A DNA stretch of 64,000 nucleotides from Stappia sp. ES.058 (GTDB lineage: Bacteria > Pseudomonadota > Alphaproteobacteria > Rhizobiales > Stappiaceae): the NCBI RefSeq assembly GCF_900105595.1, contig NZ_LT629784.1, positions 496,001 through 560,000 of the forward strand, read 5' to 3'. Under the pieces are notes generated by a model. The model worked only from the letters and a program-made list of their open reading frames with translations. It was not told the origin of the DNA and did no database searches. The position numbers and the translations under genes are program-made. This document shows positions 51,368-61,571 of this stretch, in pieces. How positions within the stretch are numbered: the stretch's first letter is position 1; each line of letters starts with the position of its first letter.

Positions 51368-52567
51368 ATGGTGGAGACTTCGCTCTATCAGACCTACAAC
51401 CGCGCGGACCTGTCGTTCGTGCGCGGCGAAGGTGTGTGGCTGGAGACCGCCGATGGCCGACGATATCTCGATTGCGCCGCAGGGATCGCCGTCAATTCCC
51501 TGGGCCACAGCCATCCCGCGCTTGTGGACGCATTGAAGAGCCAGGCCGACAAGCTTTGGCACGTCTCCAATCTCTACGGCATCGAGGGTCAGGAAGCCTT
51601 TGCGCGCAAGCTCACGGAGGCGACGTTCGCCGACCGTGTGTTCTGTACCAATTCCGGTGCGGAAGCGCTGGAGTGCGCCATCAAGACCGCGCGCCGGCAC
51701 TTCTACACGAACGGCCAGCCGGAACGGGTCAACATCATCACCGTTGAAGGCGCGTTTCACGGCCGGACGCTTGCGACCATCGCCGCCGGCGGACAGGAAA
51801 AATATCTTGAGGGCTTCGGTCCCAAGGCGGCGGGCTTCATTCAGGTGCCCTTCGGCGATCATGACGCCTTGCGCGCCGCCGTCGACGAGCACACCGCCGC
51901 GATCCTGGTTGAGCCGATCCAGGGCGAGGGCGGCATACGCCCGTTGCCGACCGAATGTCTGCGCGGTTTGCGCGAATTGTGCGATGAGGCCGGGATCCTG
52001 CTGATCCTCGACGAGGTGCAGACGGGTGTGGGACGCACGGGCAAGCTGTTCGCGCATGAGTGGGCCGGGATCACGCCGGACATCATGGCAATCGCGAAAG
52101 GCATCGGCGGAGGATTCCCGCTCGGTGCATGTTTGTCCACGGAGGCTGCGGCCGACGGGATGGTCGCCGGCACGCATGGCACGACCTATGGCGGAAATCC
52201 GCTGGCCATGGCCGTCGGCAATGCCGTACTGGACGTCATTCTCGCCGATGGTTTTCTCGAAGCCGTTCAGGACAAGGCGCTTTTGTTGAAACAGAAACTC
52301 GCCGGCGTTGTGGACCGGCATCCGGATGTCTTCGAGGAGGTCCGGGGCAAGGGGCTGCTTCTGGGGCTCAAGTGCCATGCGCCGAATGGCGACGTGCTGC
52401 GGCATTTCCGCGAAGAGAAGGTGCTGGCGGTCGGAGCCGGCGAGAACGTGTTGCGCATCATGCCGCCGTTGACGATCACCGCAGAAGAGCTGGCCGAGGC
52501 TGTGGACCGCATTGATCGCGCCGCCGATGCCATGGACAGCGAATTGAAACGGGGAGCGGCCGAGTGA
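51368..52567 (+). CDS. argD: Acetylornithine/succinyldiaminopimelate aminotransferase
   Basis: A 399-residue PLP enzyme that makes N-acetylornithine in arginine synthesis. The family opening is [40 protein letters not shown] binds the PLP phosphate, [20 protein letters not shown] carries the PLP Asp, and the Schiff-base lysine is in [32 protein letters not shown] is upstream of the ATG. It is the first gene of the argD-argF-hslO operon, and its stop overlaps argF. Confidence 0.94.
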   Translation: MVETSLYQTYNRADLSFVRGEGVWLETADGRRYLDCAAGIAVNSLGHSHPALVDALKSQADKLWHVSNLYGIEGQEAFARKLTEATFADRVFCTNSGAEALECAIKTARRHFYTNGQPERVNIITVEGAFHGRTLATIAAGGQEKYLEGFGPKAAGFIQVPFGDHDALRAAVDEHTAAILVEPIQGEGGIRPLPTECLRGLRELCDEAGILLILDEVQTGVGRTGKLFAHEWAGITPDIMAIAKGIGGGFPLGACLSTEAAADGMVAGTHGTTYGGNPLAMAVGNAVLDVILADGFLEAVQDKALLLKQKLAGVVDRHPDVFEEVRGKGLLLGLKCHAPNGDVLRHFREEKVLAVGAGENVLRIMPPLTITAEELAEAVDRIDRAADAMDSELKRGAAE

Positions 52568-53499
52568 TGTCAGCGCAGCCACGTCATTTTCTCGACTTGA
52601 CCGAGGTCGACGCGCAGGAGTTGCGCGCCATTCTCGACGGCAGCCGCCGCATCAAGGATGCACGCGGCCCCGTGCGCGTCAGCGGCGACGGCCCGCTGGC
52701 CGGCAGGGTGCTGGCGATGATCTTCGAGCAGCCCTCGACGCGCACGCGCATTTCCTTCGATGTGGGCATGCGCGAACTGGGCGGCGAGACCTTGATGCTC
52801 ACGGGTGCCGAAATGCAGCTCGGGCGCGGCGAGACCATCGCGGATACCGCCCGCGTTCTGTCGCGCTACGTCGACGCGATCATGATCCGCATGCTCGACC
52901 ATGATGCACTGCACGAGTTGGCCGCAAACGCCACCGTTCCGGTCATCAACGGGCTGACCAAACGCACCCATCCCTGCCAGATCATGGCGGATGTTCTGAC
53001 GTTCGAGGAAAAGAAGGGCAAGATCGCCGGCCGCTCCGTCGCCTGGACGGGCGACAGCAACAATGTGCTGGCGTCCTGGATGCACGCGGCTGCGAAGTTC
53101 GACTTCGAACTGCGGGTCGCAACGCCCGCCCAGCTTGCTCCGGCTCCTGAACTGGTGGCGTCAGCGCGTGCGGCCGGAGCCGTGATTGGCATCACCGACG
53201 ATCCCTTCGAGGCGGTGAAGGGCGTGGACTGCGTCGTCACCGATTGCTGGGTCTCCATGGGCGACGAGGACGGCGACCGCCACAACCTGTTGAAGCCGTA
53301 TCAGGTCAATGAACGTCTGATGGCCGAGGCCGACCCCGAGGCGCTGTTCATGCACTGCCTGCCCGCGCATCGCGGCGAGGAAGTCACGTCGGAGGTCATG
53401 GACGGGCCACGATCCGTTGTGTTCGACGAGGCGGAAAACCGCCTGCATGCGCAAAAGGGCATTTTGGCCTGGTGTTTCGGAGCCCTGCAGAACGCATGA
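52567..53499 (+). CDS. argF: Ornithine carbamoyltransferase
   Basis: The enzyme joins ornithine and carbamoyl phosphate to make citrulline. Signatures are [20 protein letters not shown] (carbamoyl phosphate site STRTR), [20 protein letters not shown] (HPxQ), [11 protein letters not shown] and [20 protein letters not shown] (ornithine-site Cys in HCLP). Length 310 aa is normal. The ATG at 52567 overlaps the argD stop (TGATG), and a GTG three bases earlier is also possible. The hslO ATG overlaps its own stop. Confidence 0.96.
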   Translation: MSAQPRHFLDLTEVDAQELRAILDGSRRIKDARGPVRVSGDGPLAGRVLAMIFEQPSTRTRISFDVGMRELGGETLMLTGAEMQLGRGETIADTARVLSRYVDAIMIRMLDHDALHELAANATVPVINGLTKRTHPCQIMADVLTFEEKKGKIAGRSVAWTGDSNNVLASWMHAAAKFDFELRVATPAQLAPAPELVASARAAGAVIGITDDPFEAVKGVDCVVTDCWVSMGDEDGDRHNLLKPYQVNERLMAEADPEALFMHCLPAHRGEEVTSEVMDGPRSVVFDEAENRLHAQKGILAWCFGALQNA

Positions 53500-54485
53500 G
53501 TATCGAAGACGAACTGACGCGCCAGGGGCTGGAGCCGGCCGGACGCGATGCCGTTCTTCCCTTCGCGGTGGAGCCGCTCGACACGCGCGGGCGCGCGGTC
53601 CTGCTCGGGCCGGTGCTCGACCAGATCCTGCAGCGCCATGCCTATCCGGAGCCGGTTTCCCGGCTTTTGGGCGAGGCGGCGGCTCTGGTGACGCTGCTCG
53701 GCACATCGCTGAAGTTCGACGGTCGCTTCACCCTGCAAACGACGTCCGACGGGCCGGTGTCCATGCTTGTCGTGGATTTCGACACGCCCGACGGGTTGCG
53801 CGCCTGCGCGCAGTTTGACGAGGAGGCCGTGGCAGCCGCCCAGGCACGTGGCCAGGCCGACCCGGCGTCGCTTCTGGGCAACGGCCATCTCGCGATGACC
53901 ATCGACCAGGGTGCGGCGATGAACCGATACCAGGGCATTGTCGCGCTTGACGGCAAGTCGCTGGAAGAGGTGGCGCATCAGTATTTCGCGCAGTCCGAAC
54001 AGATTCCGACGGTGGTGCGGCTTGCCGTGGGCGAGGTGTTGGAGCGCGAGCCGGGCGCCGCGCCGCGCCGGTCCTGGATCGCCGGCGGCATATTGGCGCA
54101 GTTCCTGCCCGAGGCGCCGGAGCGGATGCGCCAGCCCGATCTGCACCCGGGCGACGCACCCGAGGGCGCCGAATTCCACGAAATCGACGAAGATGATGCC
54201 TGGCGGGAGGCGCGCGCGCTGGTTGAAACGGTGCGCGACGACGAACTCGGAGATCCCGACATGACGGTGGAGCGGCTGCTTTTCCGTCTGTTTCATGAGC
54301 GCGGCGTGCGCGTTTTTTCGCCGCAGCCACTGGCAGATCGCTGCCGTTGTTCGGATACGCGCATCCGCGCGATGCTGAAGGGTTTTACCGACGAGGAGCG
54401 CACGGACATGACCGTCGATGGCCGCATCGAGGTCACCTGCCGCTTCTGCAACACGCACTACCACTACGACGCCGACGAGGTTTGA
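53496..54485 (+). CDS. hslO: Redox-regulated chaperone Hsp33
   Basis: A 329-residue holdase chaperone activated by oxidation. The N-terminal domain has [40 protein letters not shown] and [20 protein letters not shown]. The redox switch at the C-terminus contains the four zinc cysteines as RCRCS and [12 protein letters not shown] overlap with argF shows translational coupling. This argD-argF-hslO order is common in Rhizobiales, although the functional reason is not known. Confidence 0.93.
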   Translation: MSIEDELTRQGLEPAGRDAVLPFAVEPLDTRGRAVLLGPVLDQILQRHAYPEPVSRLLGEAAALVTLLGTSLKFDGRFTLQTTSDGPVSMLVVDFDTPDGLRACAQFDEEAVAAAQARGQADPASLLGNGHLAMTIDQGAAMNRYQGIVALDGKSLEEVAHQYFAQSEQIPTVVRLAVGEVLEREPGAAPRRSWIAGGILAQFLPEAPERMRQPDLHPGDAPEGAEFHEIDEDDAWREARALVETVRDDELGDPDMTVERLLFRLFHERGVRVFSPQPLADRCRCSDTRIRAMLKGFTDEERTDMTVDGRIEVTCRFCNTHYHYDADEV

Positions 54486-54495
54486 GGCGCGCGCC

Positions 54496-54777
54496 TCACT
54501 CCTTTTTCGGGAGCGTCGACGTGCCGGAGCCGACATTTGCGGTGTCTGACCCGACGTTGGCGGTTCCAGAGCCGACATTCGCCGGTTCGGATGCCACCGG
54601 CGGCGTTCCGCTTGCCGGCGGGGCCTGAGGCTCGGGGCTGGGATCCGGATAGAGCTCCGGATCGGGCCCGACCGGGTTCATCCAGCCCCGGCTGGTGTCC
54701 TTGCCGGTCTTGTCCGGTTTTCTCGATCCGCCAAGCGCCGCATCGTGTGCGGACCCTTTGCCTTTTTTCTCTTTCAT
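54496..54777 (-). CDS. Small hypothetical protein with heptad repeats, 93 aa
   Basis: A disordered, hydrophilic protein. Lys-rich start (MKEKKGKGSAHDAALGG), a middle with RKPDKTGKDTSRGWMNPVGP, then a Pro-rich stretch, and three copies of a seven-residue unit ANVGS(G/D)T before the end STLPKKE. There is no signal peptide or membrane helix. AAGGGAGAG at good distance supports the ATG. The repeats come from three 21-bp DNA repeats at 54521-54583. It is convergent with hslO (10 bp apart). Function unknown. Confidence 0.65.
   Translation of the reverse strand: MKEKKGKGSAHDAALGGSRKPDKTGKDTSRGWMNPVGPDPELYPDPSPEPQAPPASGTPPVASEPANVGSGTANVGSDTANVGSGTSTLPKKE
54521..54583. repeat. Three degenerate 21-bp tandem repeats
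   Basis: Units at 54521-54541, 54542-54562 and 54563-54583 share the core (c/t)nga(g/c)ccgac(a/g)tt. They encode ANVGSxT heptads on the minus strand. Length polymorphism between strains would be expected. Confidence 0.6.
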
Positions 54778-55065
54778 GTGCCGGCTCTCCCTTTGTGAAT
54801 GAACCTGGTCGATCTGGGCATAGTCACGAGACGCCTGACATGATGTAGGTCAAGTCATCTCGCGTTTTGGTTGAGCGAGGTGCTTTCGGCTGCTTCCATG
54901 ACCGCGTGGGGTGCCAAAGGTCTCGCGCACCTGCCCTTGTCGTGGCCACACTTTGATACATTCTTCGCCTTGCGTCGTATCGGATTGGCTCCGATAGTCT
55001 CGCGATCTCGCGTCGATTGTGGACCCGTTGCGATCCGCTGGCCGCGTTTCGACCTATAACGTCAT

Positions 55066-56502
55066 GTGACTGCGCAAATGGACGGGCGAGTGGACAAGAA
55101 CGTCATGCTGAAATCGATCGATGAAGATGCCGAGCGGAAACGTTCGGATGTCGGCTTTCATATGCCCGGCGCGCGCCGCTCCGGGGGAAAGCGGGCCGTG
55201 CTCGTTGGAAAGGTTCTGCTTCAGACGCTGCTCGCCGTCGCAATCCTCCTTGCCGCCTATACCGGCATGCAGCGGCTCATTTTCACCAAGGCCGACGTGC
55301 CGACCCGTCAGGCGCGCGAGGTGGTCTACACCGTCGAGACCGCGCCCGTGGAAATTCGCGACCACGCGCCGGTGCTCAATCTCTATGGCGAAATCCGCGC
55401 GGCGCGCACGGCCGATCTGCGCGCGCTGGTGGCCGGCGAGATTATCCGGGTCAATCCCGGCCTCGAAGCCGGCGCGACGCTCGATGCCGGTGCCGAGCTC
55501 GTCGAGATCGATCCCTTCCAGTACCGCGGCGCGGTGACCGAGGCGCGGGCGAACCTGACGGAAGCGCGCGCCGGTCTTGTCGAGGCCCGTGGCCGGGTCG
55601 CCACCGAGGAAGGCAATGTGGAGCGCGCGGTGGAGCAACTGGCCTTTGCCGAACGCGATCTCGATCGGGCCTCTCAGCTGCGCGAAAGCGGCTCCGTGAC
55701 CGAGCGCACCGTCGATGAACGCAGCCTTATCGTGTCCCAGCGCAAGCAGGCCGTGGATCAGCGCCGCAATGCGCTTGCCGTGGAGCGGGCGCGTGTCGAT
55801 CAGCAGGAGGCGGCGATCGAGCGGTTGGAATGGCGGCTGAGCCAGGCTGAGAAGAACTTGGGCGATACGGTGCTCAAGGCTCCCTTCGACGCCGTCGTGC
55901 GCGAAGAGAGCGCCGCCGTCGGGCGCCTGGTCAACGTCAATGACGTGATTGCCGCGCTTTACGACCGCAATGCCCTGGAAGTGCGTCTCACCCTCTCGGA
56001 CAATCAATACGGCCGCATCCTCGCCGACGAGGGCGAGGTCATTGGTCGTTCGGTCGAGGTGCTTTGGTACATTGGCGGCGAACCGGTGCGCTACGACGGC
56101 GAGATCGTTCGCGTGGGCGCGGATGTCGCATTGGCACGCGGCGGCATCGATGCATTCGCCCGGGTGCGGGTTGCCGAGGGGCAGCCGACCCTTCGTCCCG
56201 GCGCCTTCGTAGAGGTTCGTGTCGCCGACAGGACCTATGCAAACAGCGCCCGCATCCCCGAGGCGGCGCTCTACGGCACTGATCACGTCTATGTGGTCGA
56301 GGACGGCCGCACCGTGCGCCGGGACGTGCGACCGGTCGCCTTCGATGGCACCGATCTGATCGTCGAGGGCAATCTGGTTTCCGGCGACACGCTGATCGTG
56401 ACCCGCCTCGATGAGGCCGGCGAGGGTGTCCGCGTGGCGGAACCCAAACAGGCCACACCGGCCGCCGCCACGTCCGGCGGCGCTTCCGAAGGGACACGCT
56501 GA
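55066..56502 (+). CDS. RND efflux transporter periplasmic adaptor (membrane fusion protein)
   Basis: A 478-residue inner-membrane-anchored adaptor. One membrane helix (about 44-63, VGKVLLQTLLAVAILLAAYT) follows a cytoplasmic N-terminal 43 residues, longer than usual. The biotinyl-lipoyl halves are EIRAARTADLRALVAGEI and KNLGDTVLKAPFDAVVREES, on either side of an alpha-helical hairpin (about 140-260). A beta-barrel domain and membrane-proximal domain follow. The start may be the GTG at 55066 or the ATG at 55078. The RND pump gene begins three bases after the stop. No outer-membrane channel gene is present. Confidence 0.85.
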   Translation: MTAQMDGRVDKNVMLKSIDEDAERKRSDVGFHMPGARRSGGKRAVLVGKVLLQTLLAVAILLAAYTGMQRLIFTKADVPTRQAREVVYTVETAPVEIRDHAPVLNLYGEIRAARTADLRALVAGEIIRVNPGLEAGATLDAGAELVEIDPFQYRGAVTEARANLTEARAGLVEARGRVATEEGNVERAVEQLAFAERDLDRASQLRESGSVTERTVDERSLIVSQRKQAVDQRRNALAVERARVDQQEAAIERLEWRLSQAEKNLGDTVLKAPFDAVVREESAAVGRLVNVNDVIAALYDRNALEVRLTLSDNQYGRILADEGEVIGRSVEVLWYIGGEPVRYDGEIVRVGADVALARGGIDAFARVRVAEGQPTLRPGAFVEVRVADRTYANSARIPEAALYGTDHVYVVEDGRTVRRDVRPVAFDGTDLIVEGNLVSGDTLIVTRLDEAGEGVRVAEPKQATPAAATSGGASEGTR

Positions 56503-56505
56503 CCC

Positions 56506-59500
56506 ATGCGCGCGCCGCAGTTCAAGCCATCGACGCTGATCGGGCATTTTCTGCGTCATCCCAACGCCGCCAACCTGGTCATGGTGCTGATGATCCTGTT
56601 CGGGGTCTTCGGCATCGCCAAGCTCAACACCGAGTTCTTCCCGCAGATCGTTGTGAACACTGTCTCGGTTTCCGTGTCCTGGCCGGGCGCCAGCGCGGAA
56701 GACGTGGAAAAGAACATTCTTCAGGCGATCGAGCCGGAACTGCGCTTCATCGACAATGTCGACGAAATGAAATCCTACGCCCGCGAGGGCTCGGCCAGCG
56801 TGCGGCTGGAATTCCTCGAAAGTGCCGACATGCAACGGGCATTGTCCGACGTCGATCAGGCGATCGCCGGCGTCACGACGCTGCCCGAAGACAGCGAAAC
56901 CCCGGTCGTGTCGCTGTCTAGCTGGTTCGATCGGGTGGCGCGGGTCGCGCTGCGCGGGCCGTTTTCCGAAGATGCGCTCAAGAGCTATGCGCGCCAAATC
57001 CGCGACGACCTGATCGATAGGGGCGTCGACAAGGTGACCTTCTCCGGCTTCCGCGACACCGAATATGTGGTGCGCGTGCCCGAGCGCGAGCTGCGCCGGC
57101 TCGGTCTGACGGTCGCCGACATCTCCGACCGGGTGGCCGCCAACACGCGCGATCTGCCGTCCGGCGACCTCAGGGGCGGCGTAGAGCGTCAGGTGCGCGC
57201 CGTGGCCGACACGGATTCTCCGGAGGCGATCAGCCGGATCACGGTCAAGTCCTTCCCGACCGGTGAAAAGGTTCAGCTGCGCGACATCGCCGAGGTCACC
57301 AAGAGCTTCGACGACGATCAGGTGCTCGGATTCTCAGACGGCGTGCGCGCGGTGGAACTCACCGTGCAACGCTCGGCGAAAGCGGACCAGCTCAAGGTCA
57401 ACGCGATCCTCGACAGGTATCTGACCGAGGTGGCTCCAAAGCTGCCGAACTCGCTGGAACTGGTCAAATACGAAGTGCGCGCGGACAGTCTCAACCAGCG
57501 CATCATGATCCTGATCGAAAACGGCCTGAGCGGCTTGCTTCTTGTCGTGATCGTGCTCTTCGCCTTTCTCAATGCGCGCATCGCATTGTGGGTGGCAGCC
57601 GGCATTCCGGTGGCGATCCTGGCGACCGTGGGCATCATGTGGGTCTCGGGGCAGACCATCAACATGATCTCGCTCTTCGCGCTGATCATGACGCTCGGTA
57701 TCATCGTCGATGATGCCATCGTGGTCGGCGAACACACGGCGACCCGCACCGCCATGGGCGACAGCCCGTATCAGGCGGCGGAAGAAGGCGCGAGCCGCAT
57801 GCTCTGGCCGATCATTGCGGCGAGCTCGACGACGATCGCCGCCTTCCTGCCGATCATGCTGATCCAGGACACCATCGGCCAGATCATGGGCGCCTTGCCG
57901 CTCGTGGTGGTTGCTGTGGTGATCGCCAGCATCGTCGAGTGTTTCTTCGTGCTTCCGGGCCACCTCGCCCATTCGCTGTCGCGGGTCCCCTCGTGGAGCT
58001 GGTGGCGAGTTGTTGTCCTTGCTGCCGCGCCGGCCCTCTTCGTCATCGCCCTTGCCGGGCGCGAGGACATTTCGGTTCCGCCTTGGCTCGACTGGATCGC
58101 CGTTCCCGCGCGCGCCGGCCACGACGCGTTCGGCCAGACGATTTTCGATGGCTTGGTGCTGCTGTTTGCCTTCGCCGTTGCCGTCGCGCTCGAATTCCTG
58201 TTTCTCGTGCTGCGCCGCATGCAGGGCCGGCAGACGTTCGACGAGCGTCCCGGCTGGTTTCGCAGGGGGTTTGATGCCGGCTTCGGTTGGGTCCGCGATG
58301 TCCCGTTCCGGGCCTTGGTGACGCTCGCCTACCGCTGGCGTTATGTCACGATTTCGGTGGCAATCGCCACCTTGCTGATCACGGTCGGCATGGTGCGCGG
58401 CGACCGGGTCGGTTTCGTGTTCTTCCCCTCGCCGGAAGCGGAAAACATTCGTGCCTCGATCTCCTTTAACGCCGGCATTTCTCTGGCGGAGTCGGAAGCC
58501 GGTCTTCTCAGGATCGAAGGCGCGCTTCGCGAGGCCGAACGCCGACTGACGAGCGGAACGGACGAAAAGCTCATCATCGCTTCCTATGCGACGCTCGGCC
58601 AGTCCGGCAACAACCGCGGCCGCAATGTCGCCAGCATCGACGTGCAGCTGACCGCTTCGGAGGAGCGCACCACGCGCACACCGGAAGTCGTGCGGGCCTG
58701 GCGTCAGGCGCTTCCCGATATTCCGGGCGCGAAGCGGGTCGCGGTGTTCGAGCGTCGCGGAGGGCCGCCGGGACGGGATCTCGACATCCTGCTGCAGGGC
58801 GACGATCCGGCGCGGCTGAAAGAAGCCTCGCTGGAGGTCCAGGAGCTGTTGACGAGCTATCCCGGCGTCGACGGGGTGGCCGACGACCTGCCCTATGGCA
58901 AGCCGGAACTGGTGATCGAGCTGAGCCCGCGCGGCAAGGCGCTCGGCTTTACCGTGGAGAATGCCGCCCGCCAGATCCGCAGCGCACTGGAAGGTTCCAT
59001 CCCGCGCCGGTTCGCCCAGGGCGAGGAAGAGGTCACCATCCGCGTGCTTCAGGACCTGTCCGCATCGGGCGGCGGCGCCTTGCGCAATCTGATGCTCAAG
59101 GCGCCGAGCGGTGAATTCGTTCCGCTGCTGGAAGTCGTGACGCTCGACGACCGGCAGGGTTTTTCGGTGATCCAGCGCGTCGACGGCCGCATCACGGTCG
59201 GCGTGTCCGCCGATGTGGACCGGGAGGTCACCTCGAACATCCAGATCGTGGAAGACCTGAACAGCGGGAAGATCCAGGCGATCACCGACCGCTTTGGCAT
59301 CGACTACAAGTTCTCGGGACGCGAGGAGGAACGGAAAGGCGCGTTCGCGGATCTTCAACTGGGCACAATTGCCGCACTCGCGGCCATCTATCTGATCCTG
59401 GCGGCAATCTTCGCCAGCTACTTCACCCCGCTGGCCGTCATGTCGATCATCCCCTTCGGCGTCGTCGGCGCGGTGACGGGGCACTATCTGCTGGACTTCG

Positions 59501-59910
59501 ATCTGACGATCCTGAGCCTGATCGGGTTGCTTGGCCTGTCGGGCATTCTCGTCAACAACTCGATCATTCTGGTCGCGCGCTTCGACGAGCGGCGCAAGGA
59601 CGGAGAGACCATCGAGCAGGCGGCAATCGCCTCCGCGCAGGACCGCCTGCGCGCGGTGTTGCTCACCTCGCTGACCACAATCGGCGGCCTGTTGCCGCTG
59701 TTGTTTGAAAAGAGCCTGCAGGCGCAGTTCCTGATGCCGATGGCGATCACCATCGTCTTCGGCCTGTCGACCGCCACGGTGCTTGTTCTCGTGCTGGTGC
59801 CGGCACTCATGGGGATCGGTTCGGATATTTCCGGCCTGTTTCGCATTTCGTCCGATGAGGGGGACGGGGCTGAAGACCCGCCTTCGGTGCGCAACGTTCC
59901 GGCGGAGTAG
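56506..59910 (+). CDS. RND family efflux pump permease
   Basis: A 1134-residue proton-driven multidrug-type pump of the inner membrane, partner of the adaptor just upstream. Twelve hydrophobic segments surround two large periplasmic loops. The proton-relay Asp pair is in LGIIVDDAIVVGEHTATRTA (TM4). TM10-12 contain GLLGLSGILVNNSIILVARF and TSLTTIGGLLPLLFEKSLQA. The insert between TM6 and TM7 is long (about 475-610). Export substrate is unknown. The C-terminus is short and hydrophilic. Confidence 0.93.
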   Translation: MRAPQFKPSTLIGHFLRHPNAANLVMVLMILFGVFGIAKLNTEFFPQIVVNTVSVSVSWPGASAEDVEKNILQAIEPELRFIDNVDEMKSYAREGSASVRLEFLESADMQRALSDVDQAIAGVTTLPEDSETPVVSLSSWFDRVARVALRGPFSEDALKSYARQIRDDLIDRGVDKVTFSGFRDTEYVVRVPERELRRLGLTVADISDRVAANTRDLPSGDLRGGVERQVRAVADTDSPEAISRITVKSFPTGEKVQLRDIAEVTKSFDDDQVLGFSDGVRAVELTVQRSAKADQLKVNAILDRYLTEVAPKLPNSLELVKYEVRADSLNQRIMILIENGLSGLLLVVIVLFAFLNARIALWVAAGIPVAILATVGIMWVSGQTINMISLFALIMTLGIIVDDAIVVGEHTATRTAMGDSPYQAAEEGASRMLWPIIAASSTTIAAFLPIMLIQDTIGQIMGALPLVVVAVVIASIVECFFVLPGHLAHSLSRVPSWSWWRVVVLAAAPALFVIALAGREDISVPPWLDWIAVPARAGHDAFGQTIFDGLVLLFAFAVAVALEFLFLVLRRMQGRQTFDERPGWFRRGFDAGFGWVRDVPFRALVTLAYRWRYVTISVAIATLLITVGMVRGDRVGFVFFPSPEAENIRASISFNAGISLAESEAGLLRIEGALREAERRLTSGTDEKLIIASYATLGQSGNNRGRNVASIDVQLTASEERTTRTPEVVRAWRQALPDIPGAKRVAVFERRGGPPGRDLDILLQGDDPARLKEASLEVQELLTSYPGVDGVADDLPYGKPELVIELSPRGKALGFTVENAARQIRSALEGSIPRRFAQGEEEVTIRVLQDLSASGGGALRNLMLKAPSGEFVPLLEVVTLDDRQGFSVIQRVDGRITVGVSADVDREVTSNIQIVEDLNSGKIQAITDRFGIDYKFSGREEERKGAFADLQLGTIAALAAIYLILAAIFASYFTPLAVMSIIPFGVVGAVTGHYLLDFDLTILSLIGLLGLSGILVNNSIILVARFDERRKDGETIEQAAIASAQDRLRAVLLTSLTTIGGLLPLLFEKSLQAQFLMPMAITIVFGLSTATVLVLVLVPALMGIGSDISGLFRISSDEGDGAEDPPSVRNVPAE

Positions 59911-59930
59911 ATCCCGCACGCCTTTGCCGG

Positions 59931-60581
59931 TCAGCCGTCGGCCACGCTTGCGAACTCCGCGGTCGCTCTGGCTGCAGCCGCGAGATTGCCGTCCCAGGTT
60001 GCCGGGGAGGCGCCACGCGGCGCGAGATCGTGGTTGCCGTCTTCCAGCCACATCAGCTTGACGCTTTCAGGCAGGGTCAGGGTTTCAAGATCGGCCGTGT
60101 TGCCGAAGCCGTCGCGATCCCCTTGCGCAATCAGGACAGGGCGTCCGGCCTCTTCCAGCGGCTGAAGGCGCCAGTCGTCGGGTTTCCCCTGGGGATGAAA
60201 GGGATACCCCAGGCAGACGACGCCCGTGACGCGCTTGGGCAGCGATGCGGCGCTCGACAGCATCGCGGCGACGCGCCCGCCCATCGACTTGCCGCCGACC
60301 AGCACCGGCCCCTTGCGCTGTTCCAGAACCGACTGGAGAGCGGTCTGGAACTCGCCGATGAGCTTGTCGGCGCGCGGGGGCGGCCGTTTGCGACCGTCGA
60401 CCCGGCGGCGGGCCATATATGTGAACTCGAAGCGTGCGACGGCCAGCCCGTTTTTCGCGGCGTGTCCGGCAAACCGGTTCATGAAGCCGGAATCCATTGC
60501 AGCCCCCGCACCATGCGCCAGCAGCAGCGTCGGCGCGTCCGGCGCATCGACGTCGGGAAGGGTCCAGAGCAGGTCGGTCAT
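59931..60581 (-). CDS. Alpha/beta hydrolase (KAT8-NSL3 / dienelactone-hydrolase-like)
   Basis: A 216-residue alpha/beta hydrolase. TLLLAHGAGAAMDSGFMNRF is the oxyanion loop, VLVGGKSMGGRVAAMLSSAA holds the nucleophile serine (G-K-S-M-G-G), VLIAQGDRDGFG has the acid, and EDGNHDLAPRG the histidine. The GKSMGG nucleophile elbow is typical of the KAT8/NSL3-like subgroup. Substrate unknown. It converges on the RND pump gene with 20 bp between stops. Confidence 0.85.
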   Translation of the reverse strand: MTDLLWTLPDVDAPDAPTLLLAHGAGAAMDSGFMNRFAGHAAKNGLAVARFEFTYMARRRVDGRKRPPPRADKLIGEFQTALQSVLEQRKGPVLVGGKSMGGRVAAMLSSAASLPKRVTGVVCLGYPFHPQGKPDDWRLQPLEEAGRPVLIAQGDRDGFGNTADLETLTLPESVKLMWLEDGNHDLAPRGASPATWDGNLAAAARATAEFASVADG

Positions 60582-60722
60582 GTGTGGCCTTTGGTCGCGA
60601 AAACTTGACGTGAACGTTGCTCGCCTATCTCACGCGGGAGAGTATGGTTCAAGCGAGAACGGGCGAGGCCGGCATTTCGCCGGCCCCGTCCGTCGCGCGA
60701 AGTCTGCCGATGAGGTTTAACC

Positions 60723-61571
60723 GTGAGCGAAGCGACGATCAGGCTCTTGCTGTTTTTTGGAATTTTCACGGGTATGGCGGTGTTCGAGCTGGCGCTCCCG
60801 CGCAGGGAGCTGACGCTGGGGCGCGGGTGGCGTTGGGTGACCAATCTCGCGATTGTCGCGACAGACACTGCGGTGCTGCGCGTCGTGTTTCCGATGGCGG
60901 CGGTCGGTATCGCCTTGTGGGCCGGGGAGGAGGGGATCGGTCTTTTCGCCTGGCTTGGCGTTCCGTTCTGGCTTGCGGCGACCCTGGGTTTCGTGCTTCT
61001 GGATTTCGCCGTCTGGGCAGAGCATTGGGCGTCCCACAAGATCCCGCTGCTGTGGCGCATTCACAAGATGCATCATGCGGATCGCGACATCGACGTGACC
61101 ACGGCGCTGCGCTTTCATCCGCTCGAGATTCTGATCTCCATGGCCTGGAAGGCCGCCGTCGTGGTCGCCTTCGGCATTCCTGCCGTTGCGGTTCTGGTGT
61201 TCGAAGTGGTGCTGAACGGCGCCGCGATGTTCAACCACGCAAATGTGAAACTGCCGGTCTGGCTCGACAGGGTCTTGCGGATGCTGATCGTGACGCCCGA
61301 CATGCACAGGGTGCATCATTCGATCATCCGCCAGGAAACGGATTCCAACTATGGCTTCAACCTGTCGGTCTGGGATCGGCTGTTTCGCACCTATGTCGAC
61401 CAGCCGCGCAAAGGTCATGCGGGCATGACCATCGGGCTTGCCGAATACCAGACACCGGAACCGGCCGGTTATCTCTGGAGTCTGGCTCTTCCGTTCCGCC
61501 GCACCGATGCCCGGACCGGTCCCGGGAACACCCGTCCGGCCTCAGTAAAAACTGACGGGGAAGTAGCGTAG
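60723..61571 (+). CDS. Sterol desaturase / fatty acid hydroxylase family protein
   Basis: A 282-residue membrane di-iron enzyme. The histidine clusters of the family are visible: AEHWASHKIP, WRIHKMHHADRDIDVTTALR, FNHANVKLP and DMHRVHHSIIRQETDSNYGF. About four membrane helices surround them. Members hydroxylate or desaturate lipids (fatty acids, hopanoids, carotenoids). Which lipid is not visible. GTG is the start. Its 3' end overlaps the convergent solute-binding protein gene by 30 bp. Confidence 0.9.
   Translation: MSEATIRLLLFFGIFTGMAVFELALPRRELTLGRGWRWVTNLAIVATDTAVLRVVFPMAAVGIALWAGEEGIGLFAWLGVPFWLAATLGFVLLDFAVWAEHWASHKIPLLWRIHKMHHADRDIDVTTALRFHPLEILISMAWKAAVVVAFGIPAVAVLVFEVVLNGAAMFNHANVKLPVWLDRVLRMLIVTPDMHRVHHSIIRQETDSNYGFNLSVWDRLFRTYVDQPRKGHAGMTIGLAEYQTPEPAGYLWSLALPFRRTDARTGPGNTRPASVKTDGEVA

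Noticed and set aside
57334..60051. A 905-codon minus-strand frame opposite the RND pump
   Set aside because: It is the antisense shadow of a clear RND transporter gene.
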